From Candidatus Saccharimonadota bacterium (GTDB lineage Bacteria > Patescibacteriota > Saccharimonadia > Saccharimonadales > SZUA-47): a stretch of 11,321 nt of DNA. This document shows positions 1 through 5,558 of the stretch, one piece after another. Within the stretch, counting starts at the first letter, position 1. Each line of letters opens with the position of its first letter. The notes under the pieces were generated by a model. It worked only from the letters and a program-made list of their open reading frames with translations, was not told the DNA's origin and did not search any database. Both the position numbers and the translations under genes were made by a program. The stretch is from NCBI GenBank assembly GCA_003231925.1, contig QIKK01000077.1:1-11321 (forward strand). Reading direction: 5' to 3'.

Positions 1-41
1 ACAACTGGGCGATAATTGTCGGGGTGTATATCTTTTTTCAT
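1..41 (-). CDS. rpmE: Ribosomal protein L31, N-terminal fragment (runs off window)
   Basis: Reading the minus strand from the ATG at 41-39 gives MKKDIHPDNYRPV, and the two remaining bases (GT) imply another Val. This matches the highly conserved start of bacterial large-subunit protein L31 (MKK-IHP-YRPVV). Only 13 complete codons are visible. The region that would show whether it is the zinc-binding (CxxC) or zinc-free paralogue is outside the window. The gene is divergent from rpsB and shares the 171-bp intergenic region with it. There is no recognisable Shine-Dalgarno, and the sigma70-like promoter lies almost on top of the start codon, suggesting a very short leader. The fragment is short, but the match to the L31 N-terminus is specific. 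Confidence 0.82.
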   Translation of the reverse strand, partial: MKKDIHPDNYRPV

Positions 42-54
42 AGTCTGGGTGGTG

Positions 55-83
55 AGTATAGATTATTTACTGTAAATAGTCAA
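55..83 (-). promoter_or_regulatory. Promoter of rpmE with an internal palindrome
   Basis: On the minus strand, TTGACT (-35, at 83-78) and TATACT (-10, at 60-55) are separated by exactly 17 bp. Each differs from the sigma70 consensus at one position. Transcription should start near position 48, about 7 nt before the rpmE ATG. The spacer contains a perfect inverted repeat TATTTAC-T-GTAAATA (64-78), which overlaps the end of the -35 and could be an operator. The promoter call rests on consensus and spacing; the operator idea is inference. Confidence 0.7.
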
Positions 84-91
84 TATAAGTG

Positions 92-120
92 TTGCAATAA
101 ACTACTACCTCTGTTAGAAT
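92..120 (+). promoter_or_regulatory. Promoter of the rpsB-tsf operon
   Basis: TTGCAA (92-97) and TAGAAT (115-120) are separated by 17 bp, a good sigma70-type promoter. Transcription would start near 127 and give a leader of about 85 nt before rpsB. A second perfect -10 hexamer, TATAAT at 152-157, has only a weak TTTAAA (130-135) 16 bp upstream. It could be an alternative start, but it would delete part of the foldable leader. Confidence 0.6.
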
Positions 121-142
121 ATTACTACATTTAAATTAAACA

Positions 143-193
143 ACCGTACAATATAATCCTCTCAACAGCATTGTGCTAGCGAGTAGATACGGT
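143..193 (+). promoter_or_regulatory. Structured leader of rpsB, candidate S2 autoregulatory element
   Basis: Within the predicted rpsB leader, ACCGTA (143-148) pairs perfectly with TACGGT (188-193). This closes a domain that contains CTC/GAG (161-163 with 181-183) and an apical hairpin AGCA-TTG-TGCT (167-177). The closing stem ends about six bases before the Shine-Dalgarno of rpsB. Many bacteria control rpsB-tsf through binding of S2 to the leader, so an autoregulatory structure is plausible here. The pairing is seen in the sequence; the function is inferred, and the stems are short. Confidence 0.35.
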
Positions 194-212
194 AAAGAGA
201 AAGGATAATAGT

Positions 213-953
213 ATGATTCCCAAGATAGAGGTTGATGTTAAAAAATTACTTGAAGCAGGGGCTCATTTTGGGCATAAAACAAGTCGATGGCATCCAGCCA
301 TGAGACAGTACATACATAGTAAAAGAGGCGATAACCATATTATAGATTTAGTACAGACTAAAACGATGCTGGAAGATGCTCTGCAGGAGATAACAGCTAT
401 AGTTGCCGGTGGTGGCAAGATTTTATTAGTTTCTACTAAGCGACAAGCGGTAGACTCTGTAAAAACCATTGCAGATGAGACCCATATGCCCTACGTGGTC
501 AATAGATGGCTAGGTGGAATGTTGACGAACCAAAAAACAATAGGCGAAAGGGTAAAACACCTTAAAAAACTTGAAGAACGCATGGCAAGTGGAGAATTAG
601 CTGCAAAATTTAGCAAGCTTGAAATGCAACATTTTCAAGAAGAAATTGACGAGATGAACGTTCTATATGAAGGCATTAAAGAAATGCCCGCCAAACCAGC
701 AATGCTTTTTGTAGTTGATATATTACACGATAAAAATGCTGTGGCAGAGGCCATCAAGCTTAACATTCCAGTTGTTGGCTTGGTTGACACTAATGGTGAC
801 CCAAGGACTATTAAGTATCCGGTACCTTGCAACGATGATGCGTTGAAAACTATCCAGCTAGTCACAGACTATGTCAAACAAGCTATAGAATTAGGTAAAA
901 CAATCCAAAAAACAGAAAAAGTAGAGCCTCAAGAAGAAAAGAAGGGAGAGTAG
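213..953 (+). CDS. rpsB: 30S ribosomal protein S2
   Basis: S2 is a late-assembling small-subunit protein at the head-body junction of the 30S subunit. The 246-residue product is of normal length. It carries the family hallmarks: LLEAGAHFGHKTSRWHPAM near residues 12-30, a HIIDL segment near 42-46, RWLGGMLTNQKT around residues 97-108, and NIPVVGLVDTNGDP around 185-198. The C-terminal tail is charged (Lys/Glu) and probably flexible. The ATG start is supported by GAAAGGA at 199-205, correctly spaced. The stop is TAG, and tsf follows after 8 nt, the near-universal rpsB-tsf pair. The leader upstream can fold and may allow autoregulation. Identity is secure. Confidence 0.97.
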   Translation: MIPKIEVDVKKLLEAGAHFGHKTSRWHPAMRQYIHSKRGDNHIIDLVQTKTMLEDALQEITAIVAGGGKILLVSTKRQAVDSVKTIADETHMPYVVNRWLGGMLTNQKTIGERVKHLKKLEERMASGELAAKFSKLEMQHFQEEIDEMNVLYEGIKEMPAKPAMLFVVDILHDKNAVAEAIKLNIPVVGLVDTNGDPRTIKYPVPCNDDALKTIQLVTDYVKQAIELGKTIQKTEKVEPQEEKKGE

Positions 954-961
954 ACACTCTC
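946..961 (+). promoter_or_regulatory. Hairpin over the tsf ribosome binding site
   Basis: GAGAGT (946-951) pairs perfectly with ACTCTC (956-961) around a 4-nt loop. The stem contains part of the purine-rich GGGAGAG that serves as the tsf Shine-Dalgarno, and it ends directly before the tsf ATG. The rpsB stop codon TAG (951-953) lies at the top of the stem and in the loop. Ribosomes finishing rpsB would therefore open it, a layout suited to translational coupling. The pairing is observed; the role is inferred. Confidence 0.45.
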
Positions 962-1552
962 ATGGATATAAAAAATATCAAAAGACTAAAAAGCCTAACA
1001 GGAGTTGGGCTAACAGACGCTAAAGTGGCACTCGCAGAAGCTAAGGGCGATTTTGATAAAGCTTTAGTTGCGATGCGCAAAAAAGGTCTAACTAAAGCTG
1101 AAAAACGCGGTGAGCGAGAAGCTCGTGCCGGGGTCATTGGCTCTTATTTGCATGATGGCAGGATTGGCGTTTTAGTAGAAGTTAACTGTGAGACAGATTT
1201 TGTTGCTAAAAATAAGATATTTATTGATTTAGTAAAAGATCTTAGTATGCACATTGCAGCTAGTGCTCCAGAATATGTTTCTGAGGCAGATATCCCTAAA
1301 GTAGTGAGAGAAAAGCAAGCCAAAGAATTTACAGAAAAAACCAAAACAGACGGTAAACCTGAAAAAATGATTAAAAATATCGTTGAGGGCATGCTCAATA
1401 AGTATTTTGCTGAACGCTGTTTACTGAGCCAACCTTTTGTAAAGAATCCAGATACTACTGTAGGGGACGTAGTAAAAGAAGCTAACGCACAGCTTGGCGA
1501 GAATATAGTGGTAAGACGTTTTTCTCGCATGCAACTTGGTGAAATATCTTAG
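962..1552 (+). CDS. tsf: Elongation factor Ts
   Basis: EF-Ts is the guanine nucleotide exchange factor that recycles EF-Tu-GDP to EF-Tu-GTP in the cytoplasm. The product has 196 residues, the short form seen for example in Thermus rather than the roughly 280-residue enterobacterial form. The N-terminal UBA-like helical domain covers about residues 4-45, including LTGVGLTDAKVALAEAKGDF. The EF-Tu-contacting core motif TDFVAKN is at residues 78-84, preceded by VEVNC. A single core subdomain follows, and the C-terminal part contains LLSQPFVKNPDTTVGDVV. The ATG follows rpsB by 8 nt, with the purine-rich GGGAGAG (944-950) as ribosome binding site inside the end of rpsB. The gene ends with TAG. No pyrH follows, unlike in most bacteria. 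Confidence 0.96.
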   Translation: MDIKNIKRLKSLTGVGLTDAKVALAEAKGDFDKALVAMRKKGLTKAEKRGEREARAGVIGSYLHDGRIGVLVEVNCETDFVAKNKIFIDLVKDLSMHIAASAPEYVSEADIPKVVREKQAKEFTEKTKTDGKPEKMIKNIVEGMLNKYFAERCLLSQPFVKNPDTTVGDVVKEANAQLGENIVVRRFSRMQLGEIS

Positions 1553-1684
1553 TTGCAACTGGGTAAAAAACAAATTTTTTCAATACTATAGAACAATAAT
1601 ATAAAATGGGCGCTCTGACCGTATTTTGCTCTAGCAGTATCGGCAGTATGATTTGTGTTATATACTATTATTCTGTCTAAAATA

Positions 1685-1713
1685 TTGACAAAATATAATA
1701 CTTGTGTTATCAT
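1685..1713 (+). promoter_or_regulatory. Strong promoter upstream of the hypothetical gene
   Basis: A perfect -35 TTGACA (1685-1690) lies 17 bp from TATCAT (1708-1713), which matches the -10 consensus at five of six positions. Transcription would begin near 1720, about 30 nt before the ATG at 1750. This breaks the tsf-frr stretch into separately transcribed units. It also excludes the upstream TTG at 1702 as a start for transcripts from this promoter. Confidence 0.65.
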
Positions 1714-1749
1714 GTACCTGCATTTACTAAAATAAAAAAACGAGAAATC

Positions 1750-2292
1750 ATGTCAGAACAAGTACCACAACCAGAACCAACACCAGAGCAACCTAGTCAC
1801 CAGAGTATTGAGGTTAGCAAAGTCGGTAAGACTCCTGATGAAATCGCAGAACAAGTAGGTAGAATGACTAGTAAATTACTAGAGCGTAATAGTCGTATTA
1901 AAGAAAAACAACAAGACGCTACGCCTGGTCAGTTTCACTCTGATACCGTAGATCTACCGTCTACTCACCAAATGAATAGTGGAGAAAAAGCTGAAGAAGG
2001 TAAAATAATTGCCTCTCAAAATAATTCAAAGGCTACGGATTTTAATACTAGGATTATCGATAAAAACAGAAGTGGTACGGATAGGACTACAATTACAACC
2101 GAAAACAGAAACGGTAGTCCGTTGGAAGTTACAAGAACCGAGGTTTTGCCTGGTATAGGCCCAATAGAAACACCCGTATCTAATATTGACGAGCAAGTCA
2201 CTGCATCAGCTGAAGCATTAAATAAACTCAGAGCGGAGACAAGTACTAGAAAAGCGGTAGTTGATGCGCAGGTAACAGCAAAAGTTGCCTAG
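1750..2292 (+). CDS. Hydrophilic, probably disordered protein of unknown function
   Basis: I do not recognise this 180-residue protein. It has no Cys or Trp, no signal peptide and no membrane segment. The N-terminus is Pro/Glu/Gln-rich (QVPQPEPTPEQP), followed by a short potentially helical stretch (residues about 25-53, KTPDEIAEQVGRMTSKLLER). A long Asn/Thr/Ser/Asp-rich middle comes next. The final helical-looking region (residues about 145-178) is rich in Ala, Lys and Glu. An in-frame TTG at 1702 would add 16 residues, but it lies inside the promoter, so I take the ATG at 1750; its ribosome binding site is weak (CGAGAA). The gene sits exactly where pyrH normally stands between tsf and frr, but nothing in it resembles UMP kinase. 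It ends with four consecutive in-frame stops (TAG TAG TAG TAA, 2290-2301). It could be a lineage-specific cytoplasmic or ribosome-associated protein; this is only a guess from position. Confidence 0.7.
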   Translation: MSEQVPQPEPTPEQPSHQSIEVSKVGKTPDEIAEQVGRMTSKLLERNSRIKEKQQDATPGQFHSDTVDLPSTHQMNSGEKAEEGKIIASQNNSKATDFNTRIIDKNRSGTDRTTITTENRNGSPLEVTRTEVLPGIGPIETPVSNIDEQVTASAEALNKLRAETSTRKAVVDAQVTAKVA

Positions 2293-2329
2293 TAGTAGTA
2301 AGGTTAGGGTATATATCTCGCTCAAGTTT

Positions 2330-2359
2330 TTCAATCTATAGACATCATTGCTGTATAAT
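2330..2359 (+). promoter_or_regulatory. Candidate promoter of frr
   Basis: A perfect -10 TATAAT (2354-2359) is preceded by a weak -35, TTCAAT (2330-2335), with an 18-bp spacer. The -10 is flanked by a 7-bp inverted repeat, TATAGAC (2337-2343) and GTCTATA (2363-2369). The repeat could be an operator, or a hairpin if transcription starts further upstream. The leader to the frr ATG would be about 25 nt. Confidence 0.45.
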
Positions 2360-2391
2360 ATAGTCTATATAAGACGATATGAAAGGCTTAA

Positions 2392-2955
2392 ATGGATAGC
2401 AGTAAAATTATAAAAGAGGCAGAAGCAAGATACACTCAAGCTGTAGAGCATTTTAAGGGAGAAATTAATAAGCTACGAACCGGCAGAGCTCACCCCAGCA
2501 TGGTGGAGGACGTTATGGTAGAGGCTTACGGCGTTAAAACACCGCTTAAACAACTGGCAACAATTTCCACCCCAGAAGCTCAGTTAATCCAAATTACACC
2601 CTTCGACCCAGCTACGATGAATGATATTTCGGTAGCTATCCGGAACAATCAAACTTTAGGTCTAAACCCAGCCGATGATGGACGGATAGTTAGGATTCAG
2701 GTGCCACCACTAACAGAAGAAAGGCGTCAGTTAATAGTTAAGCAACTTGGTGAGAAACAAGAGGGAGCATTTATTTCTCTACGTAAATCCAGACATGATG
2801 CAATGAATTCTTTGGATAAAACTAAAAAGGATGACAACCTGAGTGAAGATGACATCAAGCAACTGCAAAAATTAGTAGACTATGCGATGAATAAAACAAA
2901 GAGTTTAATAGAATCAGTTGCTAGCGATAAAGAAGAAGAAATAACAACAATTTAG
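2392..2955 (+). CDS. frr: Ribosome recycling factor
   Basis: RRF acts with EF-G to split the post-termination ribosome so that it can start again. The 187-residue product has the standard length and two-domain plan: a long three-helix bundle interrupted by a small beta domain at about residues 30-105. Diagnostic stretches are INKLRTGRAHPSMVEDVMVE, YGVKTPLKQLATISTPEAQL and IRNNQTLGLNPADDGRIVRI, followed by the conserved PPLTEERR. The C-terminal helix contains the usual alternating charge (DDIKQLQKLVDYAMNKTKS). AAAGG at 2382-2386, 5 nt before the ATG, is the ribosome binding site. The gene normally follows pyrH; here it follows the unknown gene and is followed 10 nt later by uppS. Identity is secure. 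Confidence 0.97.
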   Translation: MDSSKIIKEAEARYTQAVEHFKGEINKLRTGRAHPSMVEDVMVEAYGVKTPLKQLATISTPEAQLIQITPFDPATMNDISVAIRNNQTLGLNPADDGRIVRIQVPPLTEERRQLIVKQLGEKQEGAFISLRKSRHDAMNSLDKTKKDDNLSEDDIKQLQKLVDYAMNKTKSLIESVASDKEEEITTI

Positions 2956-2965
2956 AGATTGTAAG

Positions 2966-3658
2966 TTGAGTAACAAACAAATACCATACCACGTTGGCTT
3001 AATTATAGACGGTAATCGCCGTTGGGCTAAAATTAATGGTAAAGCAATATTTAAAGGTCACAAACAAGGTGCAAAAGTCTTCAAGATTGTATCTCTGGGG
3101 CTATTTGAAAGGGGCGTGACTTGTGTGTCGGCATATCTTTTCTCTACAGAAAACTGGAACAGATCAAAAAAAGAGGTTAGTTACTTGATGGGGCTGGCGA
3201 CAAAGGCAGTTAGCTATAAATTATCCGATTTTAATAAATTGGGAATCAAAATATGCGTGATTGGTACTAGGGATAATCTTAGTAAAAAAGTAATCAAAGC
3301 AATTGACAGAGTTGAGGCAAAAACTGCCAAAAATAAGCGAGGTACTTTACTGATTTGTTTCAACTATGGAGGCCGTCAAGAAATTGTAGATGCTACAAAG
3401 GCCATAGTCCGCAGTAAGATACGTCCAGAAAAAATAACAGCTGACACGATAGCTAGCAAACTCTATGCTCCTGATATCCCAGACGTAGATTTGGTAATCA
3501 GAACATCGGGAGAGCAAAGGCTTAGTGGTTTTATGCTTTGGCGTATTGCATATTCAGAAATGACATTTGTCAGAAAGCTCTGGCCTGATGTAACATTAGA
3601 AGATATGGATAATGTATTGTTGGATTATAAAAACAGAGAGAGGCGTTTTGGATGTTAG
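2966..3658 (+). CDS. uppS: Isoprenyl transferase (undecaprenyl diphosphate synthase)
   Basis: This cis-prenyltransferase condenses isopentenyl diphosphate onto an allylic primer. It makes the long polyprenyl diphosphate that becomes the lipid carrier for cell-wall and surface glycan synthesis at the membrane. All family signatures are present in 230 residues: HVGLIIDGNRRWAK with the catalytic Asp15 and phosphate-binding residues, the FSTENWNR segment, CFNYGGRQE, RTSGEQR (179-185), and the metal-binding Glu198 in AYSEMTF. The end, YKNRERRFG, is typical. Start is TTG at 2966, 10 nt after frr; the N-terminus aligns well with the family and no better start is in reach. The Shine-Dalgarno is poor, so translation may depend on coupling to frr. 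The stop overlaps the rseP start by 7 nt. cdsA and dxr, usual neighbours, are missing. Exact chain length of the product cannot be told. Confidence 0.95.
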   Translation: MSNKQIPYHVGLIIDGNRRWAKINGKAIFKGHKQGAKVFKIVSLGLFERGVTCVSAYLFSTENWNRSKKEVSYLMGLATKAVSYKLSDFNKLGIKICVIGTRDNLSKKVIKAIDRVEAKTAKNKRGTLLICFNYGGRQEIVDATKAIVRSKIRPEKITADTIASKLYAPDIPDVDLVIRTSGEQRLSGFMLWRIAYSEMTFVRKLWPDVTLEDMDNVLLDYKNRERRFGC

Positions 3659-4785
3659 TGATTGTTGGATTTTTATTAATTATTTTGCTGGTTATTGTGC
3701 ATGAGGCAGGGCATTTTTTTGCTGCCAGACGAGCCGGCATTGTGGTAGAAGAATTCGGAATTGGTTTTCCGCCTCGTGCTAAGATTTTGGGTAAGAAAAA
3801 CGGTACTACCTATACTCTAAACTGGCTTCCTTTGGGGGGGTTTGTGAAATTGAAGGGGGAACATGATGCAGATAAGACGCCAGGTTCTTTCGGTGCAACA
3901 AAACTAACTGATAAAGTAAAAGTTATGATGGCTGGTGTAGTTATAAATTTTTTGGTTGCATATCTGATGTTCACTTTTATTGCATTAGTTGGTATGCCTA
4001 AACTTGTAGATAACCAATTTACGGTAGCTAGCGATAACCGTATCGTAAAACAAGAGGTTCTTGCTGGGTATGTAGAGCCAAGCTCACCGGCACAAAAGGC
4101 TGGATTGCAGAATAAGGACAGAATAATTTCTATTATTGAGAATGGTAATTGTTCTGACTGTCAGGAATTTACCTTTAATAAGTCCGGTGATTTAGGGGTT
4201 GCCACTAAAGCTTTAGCTGGCAAAGCAGTTGCTATTACTATTCTTAGAGATGGTAAACAGCATAAGTTACAAGCATACCTAAGAAATAATAAAGAGGTAG
4301 AAGCTAGTAAGGGTACAGCCAACCAAAAAGGCTATCTGGGTGTAATACCAGATAATTATATTGTTCAACGAGCGACTTGGTCGGCGCCAATAGTTGGGGC
4401 TGGAGTTACGGCACAGTTCACTAGGCTTACTTTTGATGGGTTGGGCTCTATAGTGACGGGATTATTCCATGGTGATACAAAAGCTGCAACTCAGCAGGTT
4501 TCTGGGATTGTAGGAATTGGCTATGTTCTAAGTGATTCCAGCTTCCTGGGGTCTATTTTTATGCTAATGGTAGTTGCTGTAATTTCTCTTTCTCTGGCCA
4601 TAATTAATCTTTTACCAATACCGGCGTTAGATGGTGGGAGGGTCTTTGTAACTCTCTTGTATCGAGTAATAAAAAAGCCACTTACGAAAACTGCAGAAGA
4701 AAGGATTCACGGCACAGGATTTGCACTATTGATGGTTCTTTTTGTGTTAATAACGGTGCTAGATGTCCAAAGATTTATCTTATAA
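3652..4785 (+). CDS. rseP: Site-2 intramembrane zinc metalloprotease, RseP/RasP family
   Basis: M50B proteases cut membrane-spanning segments of anti-sigma factors and spent signal peptides inside the bilayer. The 377-residue protein starts with a membrane helix carrying the zinc motif HEAGH (His17, Glu18, His21). The family segment NWLPLGGFVKLKGE (57-70) and a second helix (about 92-115) follow. One PDZ domain (about 135-215, starting YVEPSSPAQKAGL) lies outside the cytoplasm. A C-terminal pair of helices contains the third zinc ligand in NLLPIPALDGG (Asp327). A single PDZ makes it closer to RasP of Bacillus than to the two-PDZ enterobacterial enzyme. The only two cysteines form a CSDC motif (167-170) inside the PDZ region. 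The ATG overlaps the end of uppS by 7 nt, and the gene overlaps the following protease gene by 23 nt. Confidence 0.94.
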   Translation: MLVIVGFLLIILLVIVHEAGHFFAARRAGIVVEEFGIGFPPRAKILGKKNGTTYTLNWLPLGGFVKLKGEHDADKTPGSFGATKLTDKVKVMMAGVVINFLVAYLMFTFIALVGMPKLVDNQFTVASDNRIVKQEVLAGYVEPSSPAQKAGLQNKDRIISIIENGNCSDCQEFTFNKSGDLGVATKALAGKAVAITILRDGKQHKLQAYLRNNKEVEASKGTANQKGYLGVIPDNYIVQRATWSAPIVGAGVTAQFTRLTFDGLGSIVTGLFHGDTKAATQQVSGIVGIGYVLSDSSFLGSIFMLMVVAVISLSLAIINLLPIPALDGGRVFVTLLYRVIKKPLTKTAEERIHGTGFALLMVLFVLITVLDVQRFIL

Positions 4786-5545
4786 AGAAAAATCACTAGT
4801 TAAGAGTAGGTGGCAGGCTGTTTTGCGTAGCGTTTCGGTGGTGTCGTTAGCTATCTCTATATTTTTTGTCGCACAAGTGTTGGGTATTTTAACCCTGTCG
4901 TCTATTTTAGAGTTACTTGGGATTAACCGCGAAAAACTATCAACAATGCTAAGTACAAACATATTTATTCAGTTTTTATCTATTTCATTTATAGAGTATT
5001 TTATTATAGTATTGCTATTTTTATGGTATTTATACCATAAAAAACCATTCTTAAAATCAGTTAAAATTGATAAAAAGCCAAAATTGATGGATGTGTTAAT
5101 TGCAGTGATTACCTACGGTCTTTATTTTATTACTTTTGTTGCAGTTGTTTTTGTAATTAGCCAGTTTACCCGGGGTTTTAATACTAACCAGACTCAACAA
5201 CTCGGGTTCACATCGCCATCAAACACAGGGTATATATTAGTTTTTGTCTCACTAGTTATTTTGCCTGCAATTACAGAAGAAATACTATTTAGAGGATTCT
5301 TATTTCAACGTCTTAGTAAAATAATAAATACAAAAGTTGCCGCCATTATTACCTCTTTATTATTCGGGGCTGCTCATCTGGAATTATTATCTGGAGGTCC
5401 GATTAATTACGTTGCCGCAACGGATACTTTTATATTGTCTTTGTTTTTAATCTATCTCTTGTACAAATCTAATTCTCTGTGGCCCTCAATATTCCTACAT
5501 GCCATAAAAAACACAATTGCCTTTGTAGTCTTGTTCATAATTTAA
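4763..5545 (+). CDS. CPBP-family intramembrane metalloprotease (CAAX prenyl protease 2/Rce1-like)
   Basis: The 260-residue, very hydrophobic protein has about six to eight membrane segments. The three conserved blocks of the CPBP (ABI) family are in order: EExxxR in TEEILFRGF (Glu172, Glu173, Arg177), FxxxH in FGAAH (Phe201, His205), and HxxxN in HAIKN (His246, Asn250). These residues build the glutamate/histidine active site of Rce1-type proteases. Bacterial members have been linked to bacteriocin self-immunity, peptide maturation and membrane protein processing; the substrate here is unknown. The ATG lies inside the end of rseP (23-nt overlap), so the two membrane proteases are probably translated together. 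It is followed by proS after 13 nt. The family call is firm, a specific role is not. Confidence 0.88.
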   Translation: MSKDLSYKEKSLVKSRWQAVLRSVSVVSLAISIFFVAQVLGILTLSSILELLGINREKLSTMLSTNIFIQFLSISFIEYFIIVLLFLWYLYHKKPFLKSVKIDKKPKLMDVLIAVITYGLYFITFVAVVFVISQFTRGFNTNQTQQLGFTSPSNTGYILVFVSLVILPAITEEILFRGFLFQRLSKIINTKVAAIITSLLFGAAHLELLSGGPINYVAATDTFILSLFLIYLLYKSNSLWPSIFLHAIKNTIAFVVLFII

Positions 5546-5558
5546 TACACTAGTTATT

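Noticed and set aside
1144..1530. A 128-codon minus-strand frame inside tsf
   Set aside because: Antisense shadow of a clear EF-Ts gene, with low-complexity Ser/Leu content typical of such shadows.
1530..1580. Possible terminator after tsf: 7-bp repeat TGCAACT/AGTTGCA, then an A6/T6 stem
   Set aside because: The first stem has a 14-nt loop and no following T tract, and the second is pure A-T. Neither resembles a working intrinsic terminator.
1612..1640. Imperfect 13-bp direct repeat GCTCTGACCGTAT / GCTCTAGCAGTAT between tsf and the hypothetical gene
   Set aside because: Only two copies with several mismatches and no link to promoter elements; chance is likely in this gap.
1702..1749. Upstream extension of the hypothetical gene from a TTG at 1702
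   Set aside because: The TTG lies between the -35 and -10 boxes of a strong promoter, so transcripts from it would not include this codon. The ATG at 1750 fits better.
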